Shown here piece after piece: positions 8,585 to 17,162 of a stretch of 64,000 bases of DNA (position 1 is its first letter; the number at the start of each line of letters is the position of its first letter). Location: positions 1,054,001 through 1,118,000 of the forward strand of contig CBDDGV010000003.1 in the NCBI GenBank assembly GCA_965228005.1. The letters are read 5' to 3'. Under the pieces are notes generated by a model. That model was not told the DNA's origin. It was given only the letters and a program-made list of their open reading frames with translations, and made no database searches. The translations under genes were made by a program, and so were the position numbers. The stretch comes from JBCCXZ01 sp965228005. Lineage in GTDB: Bacteria; Planctomycetota; Planctomycetia; Pirellulales; Lacipirellulaceae.

Positions 8585-10042
8585 TCACGCCGCCGCCCTC
8601 CTGCTGGCGCCGGCAAGTTCTGCCGGACCGACCGGCAACTCCTGCCGATCGCCCTGCCCAAACGACTTCTCCCGCGGCGCGTAGCCGTAGCCGCGGAGCT
8701 TGCCGCTGAGCGTCCGCACTCCGATGCCGAGCGCCTCGGCCGTCTTTGCCCGGTGTCCGTCGAAGTGCTCCAGCGTGGCGACAATCAGGCGGCGCTCCAT
8801 CTCTTGCAGCTTGGTTCCCACCGGCAGCGGGGCCGCGTCGTTCGTGAGCGGTGCGTTCTCCGTCGGCTGCAGCCAGGGTCGCAGTTCGTCGGCCGTGATG
8901 GCGTCGCCTTGGTTGAGCACGCAGGCCCGGGTCACGAGGTTCTCCAGCTCGCGGACGTTCCCCGGCCAGTGGTACGCCGAGAGCAGAACCCGCGCGTCGT
9001 CGGAAACCTCCAGGCCCGTGCGGTCGAGCCGCTGCTCGGCGCGGCGGAGGAAGTGGTCGACCAACAGCTGCACGTCGTCGCCCCGCTCGCGCAAGGGCGG
9101 CACCGACAGCGGCACCACCGCCAGGCGGAAGTACAGGTCGTGCCGGAACCGGCCCGCGGCCACCTCGTCGGCCAGGTCGCGGTTGGTGCTCGCGATCACC
9201 CGTGCGTCGGTCGGTCGAGTTTCGCTTGACCCCACCCGCTCGAAGCTGCGTTCCTGCAGCACGCGGAGCAGCTTGGCCTGCAGTGCGAGGTCGATCTCGG
9301 TCACTTCGTCCAACAGGAGCGTGCCGCCGGCGGCCATCTCGAACCGGCCCACCCGGTCGTAATCGGCCCCGGTAAACGCGCCGCGGAGGTGGCCGAACAA
9401 CTCGCTCTCCGCGAGCTGCGGCGACAGCACCGGGCAGTTGAGGCTGACGAACTCCCCGCCGGCCCGCCGGCTCGCGGCGTGGATCGCCGAGGCGACTAAC
9501 TCTTTGCCTGTGCCGCTCTCGCCGCACACGAGTACCGTCTCGTCTGTCGGCGCCACGCGGGCGATCTGCTCCCGCAGCGTGCGCATCGGTGCGCTCTCGC
9601 CGATCATCCCGTCGACGAGGCCGAGTGTCTCGATGGCATCGGAGCCGGTCAGCCGGCGACGCTCGATCGCCCGCGCGACCAATTCCTCCAGCCGTTCAGC
9701 GTTGAACGGTTTCTCCAGGTACTCAAACGCCCCGCGGCGGATCGCTTCCACCGCGGACGAGATCGTCGCGTGCGCCGTGATCATCAGCACCTGCGGCGCC
9801 GGCCGACGCCGCGTCACCCGGGCGATCAGCTCCAGCCCGTCCATGCCGGGCATCTGCAGATCGGTGAGCACCACGTCCGGCCGCTCGCGGTCGAGCAACT
9901 CGAGCGCTTCCACGGCGCTCGCCGCAACCGACACCGTGTGCCCGGCGCAGCGGAGCACGTCGGCCATCGATTCGCGGGCCGCCCGGTGGTCGTCGACCAC
10001 CAGCACGCGGCCGGTCGGTTTGGGGTCGCTCGCTCGGGTCAC
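8585..10042 (-). CDS. Sigma-54-dependent response regulator (NtrC/FlrC type)
   Basis: This 485-residue regulator has three parts. A receiver domain (about 10-125) has acidic residues D17/D18 and a phospho-acceptor Asp near 61 (VVLTDLQMPG). An AAA+ domain has Walker A GESGTGKE at about 174-181 and an intact GAFTGA loop at about 221-226, needed to remodel sigma-54 polymerase. A C-terminal Fis-type helix-turn-helix (AKTAEALGIGVRTLSGKL) follows. The start is GTG at 10042, overlapping the kinase stop by 4 bases. In other bacteria FlrC/FlgR/FleR regulators of this design switch on rod and hook genes. The promoter found immediately before flgB makes that the likely target. Confidence 0.9.
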   Translation of the reverse strand: MTRASDPKPTGRVLVVDDHRAARESMADVLRCAGHTVSVAASAVEALELLDRERPDVVLTDLQMPGMDGLELIARVTRRRPAPQVLMITAHATISSAVEAIRRGAFEYLEKPFNAERLEELVARAIERRRLTGSDAIETLGLVDGMIGESAPMRTLREQIARVAPTDETVLVCGESGTGKELVASAIHAASRRAGGEFVSLNCPVLSPQLAESELFGHLRGAFTGADYDRVGRFEMAAGGTLLLDEVTEIDLALQAKLLRVLQERSFERVGSSETRPTDARVIASTNRDLADEVAAGRFRHDLYFRLAVVPLSVPPLRERGDDVQLLVDHFLRRAEQRLDRTGLEVSDDARVLLSAYHWPGNVRELENLVTRACVLNQGDAITADELRPWLQPTENAPLTNDAAPLPVGTKLQEMERRLIVATLEHFDGHRAKTAEALGIGVRTLSGKLRGYGYAPREKSFGQGDRQELPVGPAELAGASRRAAA

Positions 10043-10896
10043 GCCGCTGCTCGCATCGCCACGCGTGGCAGTTGAAGGGTGAAGGCCGCCCCGCCCTCGG
10101 GGCAGTTCATCGCCGTGGCCTTGCCGCCGTGGGCGTCCGCCACACGCTGCACAATCGCCAGCCCCAACCCGGTGCCGGTGTTCTTGGTCGTGAAGAACGG
10201 GTCGAAGACCTTCGCCTTCTGCTCGTCGGTCAGGCCCGGGCCGCTGTCGGCCACTTCCAGCTCCACGCCGGCCGGCCCGTCGAAGCAGGTGACGACGAGC
10301 TCGCCGCCCTCGGGCATCGCGTCGACGGCGTTCAGCACCAGGTTCAACAGCGCCCGGCGGAGCATCTCGCGGTCGGCCGAAACCACCGTCGAGGCGCCCA
10401 CGTCCACGGTCGACCGGATGCCCTGCGCCGCGAGCTGCGGCGCCACCGAGTCGACGATCTCACCCACGAGCTGCGAAACCACCACATTCTCACGCCGCGG
10501 TTCGTGCCGCGAGGTGAAGCCCAATAAATCGTTCACGGTAGCGTCCAGGGCTGTGAACCCCGCCTCGAGTTTGGTCAGGATGTCCAGGCTGCCCGAGTCG
10601 TCGGACAGCCGCCTCTTCAAAAGGCTCAAGTACAGCGTCACGGGCACTAGGCTGTTGCGGACCTCGTGGGCCACGTGGGCGGCCATCCGCCCCAGGTCGG
10701 CCAAGCGGTCCTTACGCTCCAGTGCCCGGTTCTTTCGTTCCAACTCGTCCGTCAGCCGCGCCACCTCGCGGGTCAGCACTTCGTGCGTGCCCTGCAGCCG
10801 CGCGGTCGCCTGGCTCCATGCCTCAAGCACCGCGTCCAGGTCGGCGTCGGCCGGCAGCACGGTGCTGTCTCGTTCGGTGTGGAGGGTTGGCGTCAT
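10039..10896 (-). CDS. Soluble sensor histidine kinase paired with the flagellar sigma-54 regulator
   Basis: The kinase has 285 residues. The N-terminal part is a short coiled coil (about 30-65) with no transmembrane helix or recognisable sensor domain. The dimerisation/phosphotransfer helix follows, with H77 in HVAHEVRNSL. The HATPase domain shows the N box (LNLVLNAVDAM), G1 (VADSGPGL) and G2 (GTGLGLAIV). The lack of an input domain resembles FlrB/FlgS kinases that read flagellar assembly state from inside the cell. It overlaps the response regulator gene by 4 bases and follows the flgN-like gene by 18 bp. Confidence 0.88.
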   Translation of the reverse strand: MTPTLHTERDSTVLPADADLDAVLEAWSQATARLQGTHEVLTREVARLTDELERKNRALERKDRLADLGRMAAHVAHEVRNSLVPVTLYLSLLKRRLSDDSGSLDILTKLEAGFTALDATVNDLLGFTSRHEPRRENVVVSQLVGEIVDSVAPQLAAQGIRSTVDVGASTVVSADREMLRRALLNLVLNAVDAMPEGGELVVTCFDGPAGVELEVADSGPGLTDEQKAKVFDPFFTTKNTGTGLGLAIVQRVADAHGGKATAMNCPEGGAAFTLQLPRVAMRAAA

Positions 10897-10914
10897 CTGT
10901 TTCGCTCTTTCTCC

Positions 10915-11448
10915 CTACGTAGCCGCGGGCGGAGCGCTCCGCGGCGTTTGTCCCACGCTCAGGTCCAACACCGGCGCCTGCTCCGCGGCCGGCTGCCCTG
11001 AGGCGTAGTGCGGCCCGGCCGGCCGGCCCGAAGGGCCGTTTTCGCGGTACGCATTCCGCGCTTGGGCCGCCGCGGTGGTTGTTTCCAGCTTCTCCGCCAC
11101 CGCGTCCCGCCGTGCGGTGATCGCGATCTCGTTCTCCCGCTCCTGCCTCACGACCTGCTCCAGCAGCTGCCGGCACTCAGCCGCCTTCGCCGCACACGCC
11201 TCCCGCGCCGCGGGCGATTCCCACACGCGAGCCTCCGGGTCCTGCTCGTGGAACGGCGCCAGCCGCTGCTCGATGGTCTTCAGCGCCGCGATCAACTGGT
11301 TCTTCGCCCCCAACAGGCGCAGCAGCGGCCCCGTCTCGTCCGCGGCGATCAGCTCCGCCTGCTTCCGGCCGATGGCCAGGAACTGCGCGAGCAGACGCAG
11401 CCTCTGGTCGATCAACCCGGCGAGTTGTTGGGTGCTGAGCTCTTGCAT
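10915..11448 (-). CDS. flgN: FlgN-like flagellar export chaperone
   Basis: This is a 177-residue, mostly helical protein. The stretch LLAQFLAIGRKQAELIAADETGPLLRLLGAKNQLIAAL (about 17-55) matches the pattern of FlgN proteins, the chaperones for hook-junction proteins FlgK and FlgL. The last ~50 residues are Pro/Ala-rich and probably disordered. It sits inside the flagellar operon between the TPR gene and the kinase gene. FlgN proteins diverge strongly, so the call depends on helical pattern and context. Confidence 0.68.
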   Translation of the reverse strand: MQELSTQQLAGLIDQRLRLLAQFLAIGRKQAELIAADETGPLLRLLGAKNQLIAALKTIEQRLAPFHEQDPEARVWESPAAREACAAKAAECRQLLEQVVRQERENEIAITARRDAVAEKLETTTAAAQARNAYRENGPSGRPAGPHYASGQPAAEQAPVLDLSVGQTPRSAPPAAT

Positions 11449-11461
11449 CCGTCGGCGTCCC

Positions 11462-13885
11462 TTACCAGGTCTCCATCTGGTCGAGGAGGTACTCCCACTG
11501 CCCGCGGTCGAAGTTCGTGGTGATCTTGAAGTCGATGTCCCGCGGCAGGCTGCCCAGCACCTGCTTCGCCTGGGCGATGGTCATGCGCGCCTTCAACGGC
11601 TTGTCCAAGCGGCGCCAGCAATTGGCGATGTGCACGAAGCTCTCCAGCACGAACGGCTCGTCCTGGAACAGCGACGAGGCGTCCGAGTAACTCTTGCGGG
11701 CGTCCTCGTACCGCTTCAGGCGGAACAGCACGGCGCCCTGCATCGTGTAGCAGTTCCGCAGGAGCAGTTTGTTCAGCGTGCTGTCCGCGTTGCGCGTGTC
11801 GATGGTCACCATCCGTTGCACCGCGGAGTAGCGGCGGAGCGCCTCCTCCAGGTACTCGTCCCGCAACCGGCGGTTCTTCTGCCGCTCGCTCTCGGTCTTC
11901 GCTTCCTTGTAGAGCTGCTCCGGCTCGTCCGCCCGGCGGTGGTAGGAGCGTGCGATGTCATACCGGGCCATCAGGGCCTGCGGGGCGTCGGGGTAACGCT
12001 GCACGGCCTCGTCCAGCTTGGAGATCGCGTCGTCGAACCGCCCCGACTCCCGGAGCTGCGAGCCCAGCTCAAACAGCGAGTCCCGCCACTCGGCGCTCTT
12101 GGGGGTGAGCGTGTCCCCGGTCAGGTTCTTCACCAGCAGGGACTCGGCCTCCTCGTGCTGATCGTTCAGCCGCAAGGCCCGGGCGCACTCGATGCGGGCC
12201 TGGAACAACACCGCGTCGCGGGGGTAGAGCTCGATGCACTCACGGAGCGCGTCGATCGCTTTGTCCGATCGGTCGAGCGCAACGTAGGCCTGGCCGAGAC
12301 GCAGCAGCGCCAAGCCTTTCCGCCGCTCGACCTCGTGGTGCAGGTAGTCGTTGAACAGACGCGCCGCGTGCGTGTAGCTCTGGCCGTCGAAGAAATGCTC
12401 GCCGGCCTCCCACAGGTCATCTGTGTAGGTGACCGTTGCGTACCGCAGCCCAGCCAGGTCCTCGTACGCCACCCCCGCGGCACGGAGGTGGTAGCGGCCC
12501 TGGCTCAGCTCCGCCGCTTCTTCACTCTGCGCCGCGTCCAACAGGGTATATCCCCACCGGCTGTGCGTCTTCGCCCGCAGCTCGGTGACCTCAATCTCGT
12601 TGAACAACGGCCTGAATTGGTCGACCAACGCCATCGCCTCAGCGAAGTCTCCCGCGCCAGTAAACTCCTGGTGGGCCGCGAGCAGCGCCTTCCGCAGAGA
12701 CGAGAGCGGCAACAACCCGTTCTGGTAGGTCAGCGGGCTGCCCGCCGCGTCGAGCACGGCCCGGTAGCCCGCGAGCGCCGCTTCGGTCTGGCCAAGGCCG
12801 TGTGCGATCGAGGCCTTCGACAGAGTGGCAACCAGCCCCTCCGGCGTGTCGCCGAACTGCTTGGTCATCTGGTCGAACTGGTCCGCCGCCTCGACCACGT
12901 CCCCAACCGCTTCGTAGCTGCGGGCGATCCAGTACAACGCCCGACGCGTGACCTGACCGTTCAGCGGGTCGAGTCGGGTGGCGCGGCCCAACTCGTCGCG
13001 AGCGCGGACCACAATCGCCCGTCGATCGAGCGGGTCGAGCCCCCGCGAAGACTCAATCGCCAACCGTCCTCGGGCAACCATCAGCCGGCTCTGCTCGAGC
13101 TCGGAGCCGCCCAAGCCCTCCAGGGCCTGCATCGCTTCGTCGTAACGCCCCAGCCGACCGAGGATCTCGGCCTGCATCACCTGTGCGTCGAACCGTTCCG
13201 GCTCCGACAACGACTCGTCGGCGATGACCTCGGTGTTGCTGGCCAACGCCGCTTCGAGATCGGGTTCTGGCAAGGCGAGGAAGGCCCTCGTGAGCAGGCC
13301 GTGGATCTCGGTTTGCGGCAGCTCCGGATACCGGAGGGCTTCGTTCAACGCCGGGATCGCCCCCTCCGGCTGATTGCCCCGAACCAGGCTCCTCCCGAGC
13401 AGGTACACCGCTTGCGCCTCGCGCCCGATCGGCACGCCCAGGCTCCGCGCCTGCTGGAGGTAGCGGGCCGCAATCAAGTGCATGGCGCGGCCGCGCGAGG
13501 CCGACCACTGCCCCTCCGCCTCGTGGGCCTTCACTGCGCCTAAAACAAAGAGGGACTCGCCCAGCGGAGCCACAACGTCGCTTTCCTGCTGCGCCGCGCC
13601 GACCCGGTTCTGCGCGTCGGAGTAGTCGCCGCGGTCCAACGCCTCCAGGGCTGAGGCGATGGTGATCGGCGCGCGGGCGCTCAGGCCCGTCAGGTAGGCC
13701 CGCAGCCAGATCATGCCGACCAACAAGCCCAAGCCCAACCCGACGGACGTCCCCATCTTCAGCTTGGAGGCAGCGGAGAAGGCCAGCAACCGTTTCCACA
13801 GCCCGGTCTGCGCGCCGTCGAGGGCGCGGTCGCTTCCGCCCTCTGAGGCCGAAGAACCATCGGGTTGAGAAACGTCTTTCGGCAT
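11462..13885 (-). CDS. Large membrane-anchored TPR protein at the head of the flagellar cluster
   Basis: The start at 13885 gives 807 residues. The frame extends to 13969, but those 28 residues are low-complexity and arginine-rich. After ~45 polar residues comes one transmembrane segment (about 53-75, SVGLGLGLLVGMIWLRAYL). The rest is an array of TPR-like helical pairs (for example AINALRECIELYPRDAVLFQARIECARAL). It ends 13 bp before the flgN-like gene, so it is probably cotranscribed with the flagellar genes. The topology suggests a periplasmic scaffold. Whether it is a flagellar component or merely linked cannot be told from sequence. A general TPR outer-envelope protein is the alternative. 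Confidence 0.75.
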   Translation of the reverse strand: MPKDVSQPDGSSASEGGSDRALDGAQTGLWKRLLAFSAASKLKMGTSVGLGLGLLVGMIWLRAYLTGLSARAPITIASALEALDRGDYSDAQNRVGAAQQESDVVAPLGESLFVLGAVKAHEAEGQWSASRGRAMHLIAARYLQQARSLGVPIGREAQAVYLLGRSLVRGNQPEGAIPALNEALRYPELPQTEIHGLLTRAFLALPEPDLEAALASNTEVIADESLSEPERFDAQVMQAEILGRLGRYDEAMQALEGLGGSELEQSRLMVARGRLAIESSRGLDPLDRRAIVVRARDELGRATRLDPLNGQVTRRALYWIARSYEAVGDVVEAADQFDQMTKQFGDTPEGLVATLSKASIAHGLGQTEAALAGYRAVLDAAGSPLTYQNGLLPLSSLRKALLAAHQEFTGAGDFAEAMALVDQFRPLFNEIEVTELRAKTHSRWGYTLLDAAQSEEAAELSQGRYHLRAAGVAYEDLAGLRYATVTYTDDLWEAGEHFFDGQSYTHAARLFNDYLHHEVERRKGLALLRLGQAYVALDRSDKAIDALRECIELYPRDAVLFQARIECARALRLNDQHEEAESLLVKNLTGDTLTPKSAEWRDSLFELGSQLRESGRFDDAISKLDEAVQRYPDAPQALMARYDIARSYHRRADEPEQLYKEAKTESERQKNRRLRDEYLEEALRRYSAVQRMVTIDTRNADSTLNKLLLRNCYTMQGAVLFRLKRYEDARKSYSDASSLFQDEPFVLESFVHIANCWRRLDKPLKARMTIAQAKQVLGSLPRDIDFKITTNFDRGQWEYLLDQMETW

Positions 13886-14001
13886 CCGTTCGCGCAGCCC
13901 TCGCGGCGGGAACGATCGGCCAAGACGAGCTTGGAGCTGGGCGCGCGTCGTCGCCGAAGCGAGTCGCACAAGGCTTTTCCGAGATTCCCGCGATTTTCAT
14001 T

Positions 14002-14036
14002 AAAGAAAAGCGGGGGGGCTTGTACAGAAAGCCCGC
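14002..14036 (-). terminator. Probable rho-independent terminator on the minus strand
   Basis: On the minus strand a GCGGGCTT arm pairs with AAGCCC...CCGC (four extra C form a bulge) and is followed by TTTTCTTT. It lies about 115 bp beyond the esterase-like gene stop and 117 bp before the TPR gene start. It would separate that gene from the flagellar cluster. The bulge weakens the call. Confidence 0.4.
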
Positions 14037-14150
14037 GCAGCATGTCAATGGGCATGAACCCGCCGGGGAACGCGCAGGAACAAAGAGGCTCAGAAGGTGA
14101 GCGTGCCGAGGCGGTGGCAGAGAAGCGGCAGCAGACTGCGGTCGTCCGTG

Positions 14151-14942
14151 CTAGCTGCAGGCTTGTGCCGGGGCGCAGACGCGCTCCATCACCCACGCGT
14201 CGATGTCCGACAGCATGTTGCTGGTCAGCCCGTCGCCGCCGGGGTAGAGGCGGATGGCGACCGACATGCCCGCGGAGTGCAAGAGCCGCAGGTCGTCGTT
14301 CACCCCGGCGACGCTCAGCGCGTCGTCTTCGAGTGAGGTCGCTAGCAACAGCGGCGTCTTGCGGGCGCGGTTGATGTTCCGCAAGGGCCGGCCCCCACGG
14401 GGGACGCGTCCCTCGACCGAGGCGGCGCCGGCGAACACCTCGGGGTACTCCAACGCGAGCCGCACGGCCATCGTCCCGCCGCTCTGGTAGCCGGCCAGGA
14501 AGACCCGGTCGCGGTGGATGTGGTAGCGGTCTTTCGCCGCGTCGACCGCGGCCAGCACCCGATCGGCCGCCTCGCCCAGGTCGTCGAGCGACTGCGACCA
14601 GCGGTAACCCGTCTCGCACGCCTGCGTGCCGCGTGGCGCCACGCCGACGTGGTTCCGCAGGCTGATGTGCGGCATCACCCGCGGCAGTTCGTCCTCGTGG
14701 CCCGAATCGCCGTGCAGCCACACGATCAGCGGGTAGGCGTACCCGCTCTCGTAGTGCACCGGCGCGAACACCGCGAGGTCCCCTGAGTCTTCACGGCACT
14801 CGACCCCCAGCGGGTCCGGCCCGCTTTCGATCGAGAAGACGCTCTCCAAGGAGGCGTCGCAGTCCAGTGACATCGAATGGGCGGGAGGGATCAAGGCTCG
14901 ATGCATGTTGTTTGCGATGGGGTAGTGGTGTCGATCGGTCAT
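14151..14942 (-). CDS. Alpha/beta-hydrolase (phospholipase/carboxylesterase family), probably catalytically inactive
   Basis: This is a 263-residue protein of the esterase/phospholipase alpha/beta-hydrolase type. The oxyanion-side motif LIVWLHGDSG is near residue 75 and the nucleophile-elbow region HRDRVFLAGYQSGGTMA near 145-158. In this family the elbow is normally GFSQGG; here it reads GYQSGG, so Gln occupies the nucleophile position and Ser is displaced by one. The usual catalytic His near the C-terminus is also absent (LYPGGDGLTSNML). The fold seems complete, so this looks like a pseudo-enzyme rather than a broken gene. No signal peptide is visible. The ATG at 14942 is used, but an inner ATG at 14873 is possible. 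Confidence 0.75.
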   Translation of the reverse strand: MTDRHHYPIANNMHRALIPPAHSMSLDCDASLESVFSIESGPDPLGVECREDSGDLAVFAPVHYESGYAYPLIVWLHGDSGHEDELPRVMPHISLRNHVGVAPRGTQACETGYRWSQSLDDLGEAADRVLAAVDAAKDRYHIHRDRVFLAGYQSGGTMAVRLALEYPEVFAGAASVEGRVPRGGRPLRNINRARKTPLLLATSLEDDALSVAGVNDDLRLLHSAGMSVAIRLYPGGDGLTSNMLSDIDAWVMERVCAPAQACS

Positions 14943-15241
14943 CGCTTAGGAGTGGGACGCGGCAGCGCTTGGTTGCTCGGGGTCATGTCGGGGTCGATCA
15001 TCCTGCCGCGGCTGGTCACTCGGCGCTCCCTCCGGTGTGACTCTCGCTGCCGCGGCCCCCGCATGGCCGTCAACGACGCTCTCGCCAACGCCTTACGCGA
15101 GGGTTGTAAACCAGCCGCTCGGCAGTGTCAACGTTGAGGAACACGGCGGTACAGGGCCTCGAGGGCCGCTGCTAGCGGAGCTAGCGTTGGCCCCCCCGTC
15201 CGATCGCCTACACGCCTCGGCCGCGCGGAACGGCTGGACGA

Positions 15242-16186
15242 CTACACGAGCGTCGCCATGGTCGAGACCAGTTCCTTGACCGCGTCGACGCTCTTCTGGA
15301 ACGCCGCCTGCTCGGTCTCGGTCAGTTCCAACTCGACGATCCGTTCCACGCCGCCGGTGCCGAGCACGACGGGCACGCCGACGTAGTACCCTCCGACTCC
15401 GTACTCCTTGTCGCAGTAGGCCGCGCAGGGGATCAGCCTCTTCTTGTCGCGGATGATCGCCTCGACCATCTGCGCCGTTGCCGCGGCGGGCGCGTAGTAC
15501 GCACTGCCGGTCTTGAGAAGGCCCACGATCTCGGCGCCGCCCTTCCGCGCGCGGTCGACGATTTCTTCCAGCCGCTGCGGGTCGATCAACTGCGTGACGG
15601 GGATGCCGCCCACCGACGTGCAGCTCGGCAGCGGCACCATCGTGTCTCCGTGACCGCCCATCAGCAGCGCGGAGACGTCCTCGACGCTCACGCCCAGCTC
15701 CATCGCAAGGAACGTCCGGTACCGGGCCGTGTCGAGCACGCCGGCCTGTCCCAGCACGCGCTCCGGCGGGAAGCCGGTTACCTGCATCGCCCGCTGCACC
15801 ATCGCGTCGAGTGGGTTGCTGACTGCGATGACCACCGAGTCGGGGCTCGACGCTTTCACCTGCTCACAGACGCTCGTCATGATCTTGGCGTTGGTCGCCA
15901 GCAGGTCGTCGCGGCTCATGCCCGGTTTGCGGGGGATGCCGGCGGTGATCACCACCACGTCGCTGCCTGCGGTGTCGGCGTAGTCGTTCGTGCCCGAGAT
16001 GTGTGAGTCGAACCCGAACACCGGCGACGACTGCATCAGGTCCAACGCCTTGCCGCGGGGCATGTCGGCGAAGTCGCCGGGGATGTCTACCAGAACGATG
16101 TCGCCTAGTTCGGCGGCCGCGCACCAGTGGGCCGTCGTGGCCCCCACGTTGCCCGCTCCGATGATGCTGATTTTCGCTCGACGCAT
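15242..16186 (-). CDS. mdh: Malate dehydrogenase (LDH-like type)
   Basis: This 314-residue enzyme interconverts malate and oxaloacetate with NAD in the TCA cycle. The N-terminus MRRAKISIIGAGNVGATTAH is the Rossmann dinucleotide site. The substrate loop ITAGIPRKPGMSR carries the Arg (R-K-P-G-M-S-R) that marks malate over lactate specificity, and LMGGHGDTMVPL holds the catalytic His. The frame extends to 16309, but the extra residues precede the conserved start and are arginine-rich, so 16186 is chosen. It stands alone on the minus strand, divergent from the small gene at 16502. Confidence 0.95.
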   Translation of the reverse strand: MRRAKISIIGAGNVGATTAHWCAAAELGDIVLVDIPGDFADMPRGKALDLMQSSPVFGFDSHISGTNDYADTAGSDVVVITAGIPRKPGMSRDDLLATNAKIMTSVCEQVKASSPDSVVIAVSNPLDAMVQRAMQVTGFPPERVLGQAGVLDTARYRTFLAMELGVSVEDVSALLMGGHGDTMVPLPSCTSVGGIPVTQLIDPQRLEEIVDRARKGGAEIVGLLKTGSAYYAPAAATAQMVEAIIRDKKRLIPCAAYCDKEYGVGGYYVGVPVVLGTGGVERIVELELTETEQAAFQKSVDAVKELVSTMATLV

Positions 16187-16364
16187 GGTGCTGTTACCTG
16201 ATCCTTCGCTGGGGTGAAGAGAACCAATTCGAGCCCGCCGCGCTGCCGCCGAGGCCGCACAAAACCGGACTATCCGGTGGAGTATCCCGCTGAGGTTGCG
16301 GGCACGCAAGTGCCCCCACTCGTCTCAATCTCTTGCAGCGTCGGCAGATTGCGTTGCCCCTGGC

Positions 16365-16403
16365 ATTCGCTTTTTTCGCTATCTCAATTGAGGAAAAGCG
16401 AAT
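16365..16403. promoter_or_regulatory. Perfect inverted repeat with nested palindrome in the divergent mdh/small-gene region
   Basis: The arms ATTCGCTTTT (16365-16374) and AAAAGCGAAT (16394-16403) are perfect 10-bp complements. The 19-bp interval contains the self-complementary CTCAATTGAG (16383-16392). The site lies 99 bp before the small gene and about 180 bp before mdh, where an operator or a leader hairpin would be expected. No regulator is identifiable from it. Confidence 0.4.
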
Positions 16404-16501
16404 TCCCTGTGAACCGCCCCGCAACGAGCCCCGTATTTCCGTTAGAGCCGCGAGCCAACGCACCACCGCAGGCGGCGGCCATCAACGGAGGAGAACAAGA
16501 G

Positions 16502-16690
16502 ATGCCTTTGCCCGTGCCTACCCGTGACCAGATCACGCAAGCCTGCCAGTCCGTGAAGAGCCGCTGGGGTTCCAGCGAAGCCGCCCGCCGTCACCGCCAG
16601 GCCGAACAGATGCAGCGCCGTCTGGCCATGTCCCTGCTGATTGGCAGCGGCCAGGTCGCGTTGCGGCCCGTTCCGGTTGCCGTCCGCTAG
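16502..16690 (+). CDS. Small conserved-looking protein of unknown function
   Basis: The gene encodes 62 residues beginning MPLPVPTRDQITQACQSVKS. The start is supported by GGAGGAG about 9 bases upstream. The protein is basic and mainly helical, with no transmembrane helix and no cysteine pair (one Cys only). A G+C-rich hairpin with 10-bp arms (16719-16728 and 16741-16750) follows 28 bp after the stop. I do not recognise the family. Confidence 0.6.
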   Translation: MPLPVPTRDQITQACQSVKSRWGSSEAARRHRQAEQMQRRLAMSLLIGSGQVALRPVPVAVR

Positions 16691-16718
16691 AGCCGCGGAG
16701 AGCCGTTGCCTGAGAAGA

Positions 16719-16750
16719 GGCCCGCCCGTCGGTGAACTTTCGGGCGGGCC
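16719..16750 (+). terminator. Hairpin after the 62-residue gene
   Basis: GGCCCGCCCG and CGGGCGGGCC form a 10-bp perfect stem with a 12-base loop, 28 bp beyond the stop codon. No T-run follows, so it may be an RNA end-stabiliser rather than an intrinsic terminator. Confidence 0.4.
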
Positions 16751-17162
16751 CCGCTGCCCGGCCTCGACGCGGAAGCGTCATTCTCGCGTTGCTTCGCGGA
16801 GCTCTGCGCCCATCTCCGACTATCAAGACAGCGCTAAGATTCGCTGCGCGTGAGCACAGACCTCCTCCAGCGTACGCACCTCTGCCAGCGTTGAAACTGC
16901 GGTTTCACGGGGAATTCTCCTCGTGTTAACCTGATCCTCATCGATGTGCATATGCTGTCGACATGCGGCACGCTGCACAGGGATCGTCCGTGCCCGTCCT
17001 CGCCGACGCGTCTTCTTCGGCTTTGAGCTTCTTCGGCTCAGGCCGAGGCCGTCTTTGGTCAGGGTGGCCGTCTTGTGTGGGGCCGTTCGCGACGAAGCCC
17101 GTTTCGAGCCAGGCCCGCTCAACGCACACTCAGCCCGACGCAACCCAAGCCCGGGAGGCCCC

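Noticed and set aside
14020..14048. TTGACA-N18-TACAAG on the minus strand as promoter for the flagellar cluster
   Set aside because: The -10 is poor and the terminator at 14002-14036 would lie inside or just after the start of the transcript.
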